A DNA stretch of 64,000 nucleotides from the NCBI RefSeq assembly GCF_021730395.1, contig NC_069364.1:81275501-81339500 (forward strand). The letters are read 5' to 3'. This document shows positions 45,320 to 57,166 of the stretch, piece by piece. Within the stretch, counting starts at the first letter, position 1. Every line of letters starts with the position of its first letter. The notes beneath the pieces were generated by a model. It was not told where the DNA came from. It did no database searches and worked only from the letters and a program-made list of their open reading frames with translations. A program made the translations under genes and the position numbers. Source of the DNA: Mercenaria mercenaria. Its lineage: Eukaryota > Mollusca > Bivalvia > Venerida > Veneridae.

Positions 45320-47690
45320 ACTCAGAACCGACTTGCTTCGTCTAGAATCGCTTCGTAACGAAGACGTTCAACCGGGAGTTTGAAGTTGGCCGTTCTGTAT
45401 TTGAACAAGATTAGAGAATCGTTGTTATCTGATATCTTAAAGTAATTCTCGAAAGTATAGGTGTCTTTAAATCTATTATACGTTCTACCTTTATTAGATT
45501 CGCGAAGCTGTGCAAACAAGGTCTGTGTGTATTGATCAATCAGCGTTTGTTTTACTTGTTTATGGATTGATTTACTGATTATGCTTTCCTGATTCTGCCA
45601 TAGGTCTGGTCTACCGACTGAGTTTAAGATGCTTTTTACATGAGATACCCATTTAAAATCTCTGTTTGGTTCTTTTATCATATATTGATACAATTGAAAA
45701 GATAATTTCGAAACTTTTCCAGTGATTAAACGATTTTAAAACGAAATCATACGCGTTTTAACTATTACGGAAATAGGATATCTCCCGAGTTCGCCCATCA
45801 GCATGTACAAGGGGGTTGATTTTCGCGCCTTCGTGATTTTTTTGCAGAAACTCGTTATGTACTTTTTCAAAAAGATCTAAATTTTCATAACCAAATATTT
45901 CCGATCCATAAGTAAGTATAGGGAGAACTGTGTGATCAAACAACTTTATAACTAAATCGATAGGTAGATCTGAATTATTACACTTTGTGAATAATAAATA
46001 CATTGCTTTATTAGCCTGTGCGACGATGTGTTTTCTGGCTTTTAAGAAAGAACCACTGCTTGAAAAAGTTACTCCTAGATAATGATAGTTATCTGTTATC
46101 TCTATATCATTATTACCTAGCTTAAAGTTAAAATTTCTAAGCTGACGTGCTCCAAAGACTACAACCTTTGTTTTGTTTAAGTTAACTTGTAAGTGCCAAG
46201 TATTACAGTATGTATTGAAGCAATCTAAGCATTTTTGTAAGTCCGTGGGTGTCATATGCGTAAAGTAAAACCAGCAGCTTAAGTCATAGTGTACAATCTT
46301 GTGAGTCCTGTAATTCTACTCCCAACAGTTATTCATTAAATATGATTGCAAATCATTCAAATAAATAGAGAACAGTACAGGAGATAATTTTTCTCCTTGC
46401 CGAACGCCAATTTGAGAAATAAATGGTGCCGAGACAGTACCATTATGAGCCACACATGATTTGATATTCATATACATTTTATTGACGACTCTAAAATACT
46501 TGCCATTTACAGAGTTCTGGAGTAGCTTATGCCACAAGCCAACCCTCCAGACCTTAGCAAAGGCCTGCGAAAAATCCACAAAGGCACAAAAAAATTTGTT
46601 TTTTCTTCCTAAGAATTTCGATTTTGGTACTTAAGGCAAACAGATGGTCTGACGTGGAGTAACCCCTTCGGAAGCCAGCCTGGTTTTCATCCAAAATATA
46701 ATTTTGTTCTAGGTAAAATTTTAACCTTTGATTCAGAACATAAGTAAAGAGTTTTCCTAAGCAGCTTAAAATTGTTATTAGCCTATAGTTACTTGGAAGT
46801 TTAGAGCCACCCTTATTTTTAAAAAAAAATGGAATATTAGTGCCTTCTAACCTCGAACTTAGTATAAAACCTGAATCTAAGACGCAATTAAATAATTTCA
46901 TATAAACTGGAATGAAAAGATCTTGTGAACTTTTTACGTATTCATTAGTAATACTATCCACTGGACCTGACGCTTTACCATTGTTGTAAGTGATTTCTAT
47001 CAATGTTATTTACAAAATTCTCTTTTAAAGAGTTGTCCCATACTGGTCTAGAGCTATTTGAATAATATTTTTGGGGATATATTTCCATGGCTTTTACTTG
47101 AGTTCACATTTGTCTTATTGTCCCATGGACGCTTAAACGGTGGATTCCTATTACTATCACTGGCACTAGTACGTACTGACGCACGGTTCCTCGGACCTCG
47201 TCGTTGGGGTGAGCGCGATTCTGGCCGCCTTGATGATCCACGTGCTGCCGGAGACCTCGATGCTTAGAAATCCCCCCGAATATAAGGTTATTTCTCCTGT
47301 TGCGGGCCTTCATATCTATGGATTTATATTCAAGCAAGGCCATTCGCTGCTCGTGACACGAAACTTGTTTGTGTAGATAATGTACTTGATTTTGCAACTC
47401 TAGACATTTATCAACTTTATGACTGATTTCATGCATTTCAGAATACAGTTCAGAAAGTTTATTTTAGACCGAAAGTTTATCATAATTTTCAAAATCGTTT
47501 TGGCCACTCCTACCACCAGAGCTTATTCTATTACGCTTTTTAGAATTTCCAACCTTTTACCATTCTGAATCGCCGTCACGCCCAGGGCCACTGGAGAAGA
47601 CATCATCGCCATTTTTTGATACGTTCCAATGCTTCAAATGAATTTTGTGTAGACATGTCCGGCAAAACGCTTACCATACTGTCTTTATTA
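45320..47690 (-). mobile_element. Broken non-LTR retrotransposon (LINE) nested in the 4.4 kb element
   Basis: Minus strand. An ORF1-like piece (47104-47436) has a coiled part and KARNRRNNLIFGGI, the RRNNLI motif of L1-type ORF1 proteins. The reverse transcriptase follows: NNGKASGPVDSITNEYVKSS, PSNYRLITILSCLGKLFTYV, QAGFRRGYSTSDHLFALS, DFSQAFAKVWRVGLWHKLL and GVRQGEKLSPVLFSIYLNDL. The catalytic YADD box reads YAYD (near 46268). Then LNKTKVVVFGARQLRNFNFK, GYENLDLFEKVHNEFLQ and the end region FKYRTANFKLPVERLRYEAI. At least five frame breaks. No endonuclease is seen between ORF1 and RT, so an internal piece is lost. Confidence 0.85.
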
Positions 47691-47819
47691 TATGAAATGT
47701 CACCAGAGGGAATGTTTAAATCCAATTTGAACACTCATTTTAATCCAGTATTTTGAATATTTTAGTAAAATTTCACCACTGTCTAAAATGTCTGACCACC
47801 CTCTTGACCGGAACCGGAA

Positions 47820-48020
47820 AAAATTAAATGTCTAGTTTATGAATAGAATAGATGACATGTCAATCTTATGAATAGAAATCAGGACATCTCGATTTTATGA
47901 CAATTTCAACAAAAGAAAAAATTGACAAAAACAACTTTTTCGAGTTAATGAATAGAAATCAGGACATGTCGACTTTATGAATAGAAATAAGGGCATGTCG
48001 AATTTATGAAAAGTGAGTAT
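47820..48020 (+). repeat. Minisatellite of ~28-bp units, direct orientation
   Basis: GAATAGAAATCAGGACATGT-type units (GACATGTCRANTTTATGAATAG) repeat five to six times with drift. They are the same units as near both ends of the 4.4 kb element. Confidence 0.75.
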
Positions 48021-48259
48021 GTTGTGCAATGTTCATTTTTAAATGGAAAAGAAATGGTCAAAACAAACATTGTCAACTTTATGAACGAAAACTTGAACAC
48101 TTTGTCTAGCCGCTAATTCCTAAATAAAACCAAATTTGCGGTTTAACAGTATTGAATGACAGCCTTGTTTAGAATTTTTAAGCGCGTGTATTTGTTTGTA
48201 TAGCGGCTTCACACAATTATACATACGGTCCTCTGAAATAATGACCAATGTGGTCAAAA

Positions 48260-48560
48260 CTAGTTAAAATGAGTGAATCAGGGATTCCTCTTCTTTTGCT
48301 TCTTTTGCAAATAAGTTAAAATGAGTAAAATAGAGGTTCCTCCTCAATGGGAGGAGGTAAAATGTAAAATGACTAAATTAGGGATTCCTCCCTAGAACAT
48401 TAGTAAAAACGAGTAGATTAGAGGTTCCTCCTCCCTGGGATGAGGTTAAATGAGTGAATCAGGGATTCGTTTCTTCTCCCTAGAAAATGAGTAAACATAA
48501 CATTCCTCCTCTTTGGAAACTGAGTTAAAAGTATTTATTCTCCACAGAAATAGGTTGAAA
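48260..48560 (+). repeat. Minisatellite of ~50-bp units
   Basis: Alternating AATGAGTGAATCAGGGATTC and GAGTAGATTAGAGGTTCCTC with CTCCCTGGGATGAGG-like spacers, about six diverged units. Internal to the 4.4 kb element. Confidence 0.7.
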
Positions 48561-48649
48561 CTGGTACAAGAGTGTTTTCTCTTCTTATGAAACGAAACAG
48601 AGTAGACAATGAATATTGTATTATGACTACCTTATACATGTTCTGATTT

Positions 48650-48790
48650 TTATTCATAAACCCGGCATGTTATCTTTTCTATTCATAAACCCGACATTTC
48701 ATCTTATCTATTCATAAACACGACTTGTCATCTTTTCTGTTCATAAAATTGACATGCCATCTTTTCTATTAATAAACTCGACATGTATTA
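48650..48790 (-). repeat. Minisatellite of ~28-bp units, inverted orientation
   Basis: TATTCATAAACCCGACATTT-type units (five copies) are the reverse complement of those at 47820-48020 and form the inner part of the right inverted end of the 4.4 kb element. Confidence 0.8.
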
Positions 48791-49152
48791 CGTCATTATG
48801 TCAAAAAAGTGATGCTGTATGCCCCCATTCATCACATAGTTTTAGCCATACTAGTATATTTAAATAATTAGATAAAGTGTAAGGAAGCACAGAGGGGAAA
48901 TCGGGTTTATATTTTAATTTCTTTAAAAAAATTCCGATTATATTTTACTATCTCGTTCGTCTGACAGGATTTAGTTTTAAAATGTTACGTAAAAACAAGA
49001 ACGAGATTAAAATTTAAACTTTAGGTATGTCATTGAAAATAATTCTTGGTACTATATAATGGCATGAGTGAACGGACGTTGTTCAAACTGCTTCTGAAAT
49101 TACCACACCTGAAAAAGTCAAGTTTCTTTGTAATGTTATTCTATAAACTTAG

Positions 49153-49322
49153 GTGTTGCGATGATCGCAACTGGACAGCCACAAGATCAACCGGGATACG
49201 GTCAACCGATGTATGGGCAACCTATGTATGGACATCAACCATACGGTCAACAGCAATATGATGGCAGTAACAAAGCAGAAACAAACAACCCAGCATATCC
49301 ACCGCCGCTGCCAAATTATTAG
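49153..49322 (+). CDS. STMC6/Shisa-CYYR1-like gene, exon 4 (cytoplasmic tail, stop)
   Basis: Acceptor ATAAACTTAG completes the split Gly codon, then VAMIATGQPQDQPGYGQPMY, GQPMYGHQPYGQQQYDG and NNPAYPPPLPNY, with TAG at 49320-49322. YGQPM repeats and a Pro/Tyr-rich end are typical of the tails of these adaptors, which in the family often bind WW-domain proteins through PPxY; here only PPPLPNY-like sequence, no exact PPxY. The four exons sum to 453 nt, 150 residues, no stop, all phases matching. Confidence 0.88.
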
Positions 49323-49360
49323 TGCAAAAAAGAAGTGTTTGTGCGCAAATTGTGAAACGT

Positions 49361-49498
49361 TTGTTTGTTTGTTTGTTTTGGGTTTAACGCCGTTTTTCAA
49401 CAGTATTTCAGTCATATAACGGCGGGCAGTTAACCTAACCAGTGTTCCTGGATTCTGTACCAGTACAAACCTGTTCTCCGCAAGTAACTGCCAACTTA
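49361..49498 (-). repeat. SINE 3' fragment downstream of the STMC6 stop codon
   Basis: (GTTT) tail, TTTTGGGTTTAACGCCG, CAGTCATATAACGGCGGGCA, CCAGTGTTCCTGGATTCTGT and CTCCGCAAGTAACTGCCAAC, minus orientation, lacking the tRNA head. It starts 38 bp after the stop, so it probably lies in the 3' untranslated region. Confidence 0.9.
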
Positions 49499-49499
49499 T

Positions 49500-51395
49500 A
49501 CTATGTACTTTTTACCATTATTTTTAAGCACTTCGCATATAATCTAGCTTTTTATTATCAGATAGATACAGTTGAATATCAACGGCATATAAACTGTTAC
49601 TGAAATAATAAGAAAAGTCTCAGTATCGTGTTTTTACCCTTACTTTGCCATACAGAAGTGGCTCTCTAGTTTGTGCTGCACCTGAAACACACCCTAGTTA
49701 AACTTTAGACATATAAATCGTATAAAATTTGCTCTTCATAAACAGTTTTGAAAGTATATATAAACTGATATATTTTTACTTTTTGAAATCATTAAATACT
49801 TGTATTTCCGTAAGTAATGCACACATGACTCTTATTATATACACTTGTAGTTAATAGGGTTTTTAAAATTTCTTGAACTGATCTGTAAATCTTGTTTTAT
49901 CTAATTCTATTTTGTTTGAAATAACCACAGTAATAATTTCATCTACGCTAAAAATAACGCAACTTTATAAACATAATCAAAAACAACGCTAGAGAGTTTA
50001 AACCGGTTAACTAGTTAATTAAGCGTATCTCTCATTCTATAACTCCTTGATATCCCAATGTCCCAGTGAACATCACGTAGTCCTTCACCTGTCCCGTCAT
50101 TCACAATCAAATAGGACAGCATAGCGTCCAACCGTAAAAATACTGGACAACAAATGTGCGGTGTGTCTAAAAACAGTAAGGCCATAATTTATAATATTTT
50201 ATGACCAAGAATCAACAACTAAAACTACACAAAGACTGCGAATGACAATGATATGTTTCACATTGCACTATACACTATATGTGGCTTTTGACAGCAGAAG
50301 TCTACGTTATTTTAATAGACCTCGTATATTGATTACATTCATTGAAACCTTCAACATGACTACACGCCCAACCAAATAATCCTTAAATCTTTATAATGTA
50401 TGTTAATATGTAAAAAATATTAGCACCCACAGTTTTATACGGAATCAATGTAGCTTTATCTATACTGCTGTTTCTGAGAAGCACTACTTTCAAATTTTGT
50501 TTTTTTACGAAAAAGCTTCCTATCTGATATACGGTATTTCAATTATACCTACACTTAAACCATTATTGACACAATATGTTCAATCACGTACGGCAACAAG
50601 CACTGTGAATAATTGAGACAACTTTTATAAAGACCATTAAGTGTAACACTATCAAGTACAAAAATGCATACACAAATACCAGTGACACGTTAGAGGTGTC
50701 GTATGTCAACAGAAACAAGTTCTTTAATGCAATACGTTGTTTTTATGAAATAAAAATCTATTGAAAGGTTTCTTAATTGGCCTTTAGTTAATTTTGAAAA
50801 CGTTTGCTGCTACCATCGGATCAAAGTGTTTAAATTATTAAAATTATTTTGGCAGATGAAAAAATCCGTATTCAGCAATATCAATGGCTTTTGTTAGTTA
50901 TTATGTGTGCAAAATAGAACATTTAGAATTTTTATGAGGATATTGCAATCTATTATATCTTTTGTAAATGTGTAGTAATGTAAATATCCCGGACGACGAT
51001 GGGTATTCTATAATATGTTTGATTATTTTAATAGGTAGATGTTAAACGTACACAGTTTATTAAAGACATGTACCAAATCTGCTACACTGACTTGAATATT
51101 ATATTGAAAACCAAACATACCTGATTTATAATGACGATTCAAAATACGTTTTATAGGTAGGTTGTGCTGCAGTCAGTCATCGAACAAAATTACGTTTGCT
51201 AAATAACGCAACATTTTCAGCCAAGGCAAAGGCTAATGAGTTAGCACTACATTTTAGATCAAAATATAATGAAGACAGTTTTATTATTATATCTAAAAAC
51301 TACAAGCTTCACAAAACTGAATAACTAGATTGGTTTTATACTTACCTACTAGAACCAGTATTAATTATGATTTTTTAGAAAAACTCAATACTCAA
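49500..51395. other. Intergenic, nothing recognised
   Basis: AT-rich. The 3' end of the STMC6 transcript should fall early in this stretch (an ATTAAA occurs near 49791), but no certain polyadenylation site can be chosen. Confidence 0.4.
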
Positions 51396-51747
51396 TAAGT
51401 ATGTGAAAGACCGATGCAACTCCGTCTGAATCATGCATTCAGCATTTTTCACGATAAATGTCCAAACTATTTGAGACAAAACTTTACTAAAGTGTCTGAG
51501 ATACATTCGAAAATAAGATTCAATAAAAAAAATTGTAGGTCCTAAAATGTTTTCCTCTGAGTCAAAGACATTCTTCTATCAGCCAATTTCAGGTTGGAAT
51601 GCTCTACAAAGCAGCCAAAAAATTATAAGAAGTAAATCAAGGTTTACATCTGCTTTAAAAGCACGTTCTTTTAAAGAAGGTACATCACAGTATTCACTAG
51701 AGGAAAGCGAAAACATCCAGTTGTTATTACTGAGGTACTTACTATAA
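51396..51747 (+). pseudogene. LINE ORF2 C-terminal fragment (CR1-like)
   Basis: Plus strand reads CERPMQLRLNHAFSIFHDKC, PNYLRQNFTKVSEIHSKIRF, a stop near 51542, then SKTFFYQPISGWNALQSSQK and SRFTSALKARSF. The order (LRL.H.F.I....P.YL...F......K.FFY....WN.L...FK) is that of CR1-type ORF2 ends. A dead 5'-truncated copy. Confidence 0.65.
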
Positions 51748-53030
51748 ATACACACTCTTTCGTACTTCTTTTTTGTTTATTTTGTTTATTCTTCATTCGC
51801 GTGTTAGTTTTTCATTGTTTGATTTTCTTTGTTTTTCTTTTTATTTTACAACATATAATTTAATCGGTACCGTAATGAATTTGAACGAGTCGAGAACCCC
51901 ATTGGAAATAAGTGCTTTTCAAACTACTTGCATGAATTATCTTTGCTATAAGATCAACAGAATCAGAGAATATTTAAGAAGCAGGTCGAACCAAACTTGA
52001 AATAACTAGCAAATTGTCAATTTTTATCATCACTTTTATTAAAAATATTTATTTATGGTTTTTATTTATGTTATGCATTACTATGAGAATGTAAGCCACA
52101 TGTTAGTTTTAGGAAATGTTTGCATAAATTTTATATATATTACAAACCGTATCTTACTTAATGTGATACTTGTATTTTTAAATTGTGTTTAACTTGTTAT
52201 ATGATCTTATATAGTAGTCGTAACTTGACCGCGATGGTTGACCTTAGGCTGATTATTCGTATCGTTTATTTCATTGTAGAAATAAGGGATGCTTAGGGTG
52301 GCCGTTATATTTATATGGAATGAGTTTGTGTACATCGTTTTACGTACGCACCTTTTCAAAAATAGGTTGTGTCTCATTATTCATAATGTATTATAATACA
52401 AAGGTCGGGGTCAAGTTGCGTCTGCTACATGTATACTTGAATCTATTTATTAACGCAGCGTTTTGTTTGAAACATTAAATATAAAAGCATCAGGGTTTTT
52501 TCTTTATCTAAATTACTTAAAAGGACAGGACATCTTGAAGAGCTATCATGAAGGTGAACATAATCATTTAATACGTATAATTCTAATAATTCAATAAGGT
52601 AATATATACACCTATAAATGTGTTGTTTTATTATTTCCAGATTTTAGAAATCGCACGAAAATTATTCTGAAGGGACAATCAGTGTGTTTTATCTTTTATA
52701 ATAGTCATTCCTCTCCTCTCCCTCAGACTAAGATAAATCGTACAAATACTCAGTACAATCCAATACAAATAATGTTAAAATGTAAAGTCAGATATTGTAT
52801 CAGTTTCAAATAATTGGAGATCATTCATTAATATAAAATCATGGTATTTCAAACTTTAAGTTTCCTGGTCGTGACAGTAGTCAATTTTCTTGTCTTAAAG
52901 TGATTAACATTCATATTTTCAGTATTATTTCGTTAGTTTACATTGTAGCAATAATAATGTAGCAAAATTGATGATCTCCTTAAAAAAATCTCTGAAACCA
53001 ATGAACTTATTGCAACGAAGATTAAAACAG
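51748..53030. other. Intergenic, nothing recognised
   Basis: AT-rich flank of the LINE fragment. No feature could be supported. Confidence 0.4.
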
Positions 53031-53039
53031 GTTGTATGT

Positions 53040-53358
53040 GTGTGTTCGGGTTTAACGTCTTTTTCAACATTTTTTCAGTCATATAAACGACGGTGTCTAC
53101 TTGAAGTGAGCAAAGTGCCCAACTTTATAGTGCTGCCTCACTGGAATATCACGCCGTAGACTCGTGATATGATAAACCACCCAGTCACATCATACTGACA
53201 CCGATCTGACCAGTCCTAGCACTATCCTCTTAATGCTAAGCGCCAAGCGAGGAAGGTACTAGTACCATTTTTACGTCTTTGGTATGACGCGGCCGTGGAT
53301 CGAACCCACGGCATCTCGCACTCGAAGTGGACATTCTACCACTAGACTACCGAGGCGG
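53040..53358 (-). repeat. tRNA-derived SINE, fourth family
   Basis: Minus strand: CCGCCTCGGTAGTCTAGTGG and GTAGAATG (A box), CCGTGGGTTCGATCCACGG (B box), a body of ~200 bp, then the 3' end GAAAAAGACGTTAAACCCGA. Head and body differ from the three other SINE families in the window, though the ACGTTAAACCC end is similar. Confidence 0.85.
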
Positions 53359-53935
53359 TAAAACAGGTTGTAAGAATCGTAACACAAGTTCATGTCATAA
53401 TTGACAAAATCGTTTCCACTTTTTGACTTTTAAGGTACTGGCAAGATAATTATTTTCCTTAAATGGCTCTGATAAAAATAGTATTTCATAGGAACTTTAC
53501 ACAATCCTGTTTGTAGAGGAAAGGAAATTGACATAACGATAACCATAACAATGGCAGCTTTTTATACCAAATTGTTTCCCTCTGTAGTTGATCTCAGTTT
53601 TGCCACATTTTTGATGATATCTAAAGGAATTACGTTAATCATCTGAAGCGAATTTAATATGATATACCATGCTAGTCTATAAGAAAAATTAAAGACTTCA
53701 TAACTCTGCCCTGAATAATGATAAAGTTATCTTTCTACTTTTTTATATAATTGTGTTTTTGATTTAAGAAATAACTTGTCTCCCTTTCTAGCTGTATTAT
53801 TTATTGACAAGAGGAACTGAAAGACACAAATTATAAATATACAAAACAATGATGAACAAAGTTATGTGCCTTCAGTATGTATTTCTATTCAATACTTTTA
53901 AGAAACTTTTAACTCCACTAATCAGAATTGAGCAT

Positions 53936-54175
53936 GATGAATGCACAGTATAGTGTTTATCCGCGGTAGAGAGCGCCGAAAGCTAACTCAGTCCTTCAAC
54001 CAAGGAGTGCAGCTGTACTGTGAAACGCCGCCGAATTCGGATAACCACTATGTGGATTATGAAAGTAGACTGATTCTTTCAGAACTGGATGTCAAGTACA
54101 AATTTCCGTTGTAGTGCGCATACGTCATGCATGTATTGCGTACTCATGAACTATCGTATTCATACAATCACCACA
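53936..54175 (+). repeat. Dispersed direct repeat, copy 1
   Basis: TTATCCGCGGTAGAGAGCGC, AAATTTCCGTTGTAGTGCGC and GTATTGCGTACTCATGAA recur at 63655-63865 in the same orientation, diverged by perhaps a quarter of positions. Function unknown; could be the end of a retroelement. Confidence 0.65.
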
Positions 54176-54899
54176 TCCCCCATCCTAAAAGAAAATAATT
54201 CCGTCTGAAGATAGTTCAGGCTGCTTCTTGCTAATCATTGATGTTCATATAATACTCGTTGATCGATATACGACCATTTTGTGTCGACTTGCCGTAAAAC
54301 CCACCACACTCACTCGAGTCCGAGCATGCAACTGAAATGAATATCACGTGGATTATCTGGAAGCAACCTATTACTAATTGTGCTAAGTCATACCTGAGCT
54401 AGAGCTATTTTTGCAAGAAAAGTCTTTTTAGTTAAAAAATTTTTTCATTGTCAGATGTATCTAAAGTTATCCTGTTATTTGGTTACATCCTGAAATAATG
54501 CGCCTTGTGTGACTTCTAAGTCTCCATTATTATTTGACACCAAAGAACAAAGTCTTAAATATCACCACTCGATTTGTATCGAGTTGCAAACTTTAGTCGT
54601 CCCAAAATGACAAAAATCCGTGATTACTCTTACATTACTAAATAGAACCGATAAAACAACTTTTTGGTTTGATGTTAAGGAGCCTCAGAATTCTCAGATT
54701 TAACTTAAGGTAAGAGCATTGTAACCTATATGTCGACATGTTCACGGGGATTATAGCATTTTACCCTTCTTTTAACACTGGTCTTGCACAAAGCAGATAC
54801 ATTTAGTAGTGAAGGGCTCAATCGACAGAGCGATCTGCTTCACCTTACATGACAGTTCTTTATTACACACACTCTCTGAATGAATGGTTTAGGAAGGGA

Positions 54900-55585
54900 T
54901 GGGCCTTGAAAGGTGCCAAATGAATTATCAAAAACTTCAATTTTTATGGGCAAGCAGAATCAGATTTTTTACAAACTTGTCAGTCTAAACCTCTCATATG
55001 GTTTAGATTTTTTGATGATATTTTCTTGATTTATGAGAACACTTTTGATAAGCTTCAGTCTTTCATAGAAAATTTAAATAGTTATCATCCGAGCATAAAT
55101 GTTACCAGTAGCATTTCTAAGGAAATGGTAACATTCTTGGATGTTAAGATATATAAGAATGATGGCGGTAATATTTGTACAAAGCATACGAAATACAAAC
55201 TAATAGCCACCAGTATGCGGAATTTTCTTCTTCTCGTCCTATGTCTTGTGATAGGAGTATACCGCTAAGTCAAGCAAAGTGTTACAGACGTTTTATCCCA
55301 TGTCAATAATTGGTGAGTGTTTTGATAAAATAGAGTCAATGTCTATGGGTGATGCATTAGTTAGCAGTACAACTGATGAAAGTTCTAATAACATAATTCC
55401 TTTTGTATGTACAAACAATCAATCTCTTTCTAACATTGGGGAGGTTTTGAATAAGTACTGGAATATATTACAACTTTCTAACAGACTGAGTGCCCAGTAC
55501 CTTTCTAAATTCAGGCCTATTGTTGCGTTCAAGAGACCTATTAGTTTAAATGATACTTTGGTTCAAGTTGGTCAAGTTTGAAAAA
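54900..55585 (+). pseudogene. Penelope-like element remnant, end of reverse transcriptase
   Basis: WFRFFDDIFLIYENTFDKLQ contains an FDD catalytic box (split between frames). It is followed by SFIENLNSYHPSINVTSSIS, KEMVTFLDVKIYK and, in another frame, CFDKIESMSMG...NIIPFVCTNNQSLSNIGEVL, NKYWNILQ and FRPIVAFKRPISLNDTLVQV. This order is characteristic of Penelope-like reverse transcriptases (DD.F..., FLDV.I, P.V..YN, IAFRR..SL.D.LV). No GIY-YIG endonuclease domain was found after it. Several frame breaks. Confidence 0.72.
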
Positions 55586-55589
55586 TGTA

Positions 55590-57160
55590 ATAGAGCTCGC
55601 TGATCATATTGTTCGACTATAAATTAATATACAATTTTTACATCTTCTGCAAACTACAGAATTAGTAGAAAATTTTCAATGGTATTTTTGAATAGTACAG
55701 ACATTCAGGCTTTGAAAATGTGGTTGCCAGATCTGAAAGTGGTACAGATATTTTTAACAGGGGCAATAACTCATGCTTCCAAACTGATTTATGAATACTA
55801 TTAACATCTTATGTTGAAATGTGATTTTTTTTGTTTCTGGGTGTAGTGACAAATATTTCCATGGATGTCATTCATTTGATAATGTACATCAAATAGAAGT
55901 ATAAAACAGACAGGTTTGAGGTAAAGATCAAGGTCATTTCAAGGTCAAAATATAACAAATAGCTAAAAAATATATTTTTTGTCTACATTTCTTATTACAG
56001 CAGATGTTTTATTTCCATCTGGTTATGAAAGTAATAGAAGTGTCGGCTAACACATATTCTGTAATTATAAGTTATTTTTTAAATTAAAAATATTATGACT
56101 TAGAGAAAATAGCCGTTTTTGTGCACTTGCATGATGGCCGAGATGAGTTTGACATTGGTAAATTGCTGCTTCGCTGATCATAATAATTCTTGATATTCAA
56201 ATATGACTGATTGTTTCCTACTCTTTTAAGTAAATGTTATTACAAATATCACTGTCAACTATATATCATGATACAATGTCTCCTTAGTGGACAAAATACT
56301 GACCGCTTTAAGGTCAGGGTAAATTAAGTTCAAACAAAAATACCTCTAAATTTCATATTTTGTATCAAATGTTCGTATTATAATAATTATGCTGTACATT
56401 GTATATTGCCCCATATGTCATAGGATATATTCTCAGCGTATATTCGTTCAATAAAATAATATCGCCGACTGGGGGTATTAAAAGCTTGAAATACATCATA
56501 ATTTCACAAATTGATACAGCGCATTTTTCAATGAGGTAGCCATAATTTTGTTGTTTCCATTTCATGTTGTTAGAATATATAAAAAAGTTTATATCAAATT
56601 GTTTAACAAGATTGTTATACAAATCTTTAAATCTAGAAGTTCTTACTTAGCATTTACGTGCAATGCTGACGATTCAAATTTCAAGGTTATAGTACAACAA
56701 CACATTAGCATTTGAATTTCCACTTATGTTTAGGAACTGGATAGATGAGTGTTATTTCTCTGTCAAAGAAGATGATTTCTTTTGATGAATAGCAATACAT
56801 AGACATTCAAATTCAGACTGAATGTCGGAGTCACAAGTTCCTTAATTTTTTGTTACTGACATTTTTCAGTACCAAACCCACCTGAAACCAACTGTAAAAT
56901 TCAAAGTTGTATTTCTTCTGCCTATTTGAAAGCATAATGTTTCCATTGGCAAACATCTGATGATATATGACTTCTGTATTTCGATCGGTAGTATCGCACC
57001 CATTGTAGTGTTGTGAATGGAGTTGAAAAACAGAGAAGGTTAAAAGGGAAGCTGATTAATACATGGTTGATACATTTTTGCATAAATGTGATTTCATCAA
57101 CTTTTTGATGCAAATAGTCCTTATTTGCAACTGCTTAAAGTGGAGTAATAAGTATGTGGC
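55590..57160. other. Intergenic with decayed repeat
   Basis: AT-rich. A block with TCAAGGTCATTTCAAGGTCA near 55930 and TAAGGTCAGGGTAAATTAAG near 56310 suggests old dispersed repeat. No gene supported. Confidence 0.4.
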
Positions 57161-57166
57161 AACATA

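Larger units (their letters stand above)
44392..48834. mobile_element. 4.4 kb element with 6-bp target duplication in intron 3
   Basis: TGTTGAATGG (left) and CCATTCATCA (right) are inverted. The match continues with ATACAGTATCAC / GTGATGCTGTAT and TGACATAATGACGTAATACA on both sides. CATAGT flanks both ends (44386-44391, 48835-48840). Sub-terminal ~28-bp units (GACATGTCRA.TTTATGAATAGA) lie inside: two at 44460-44510, a series at 47825-48020, and inverted ones at 48650-48785. No transposase of its own was recognised; a LINE is nested inside. Superfamily not assigned. Confidence 0.8.
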
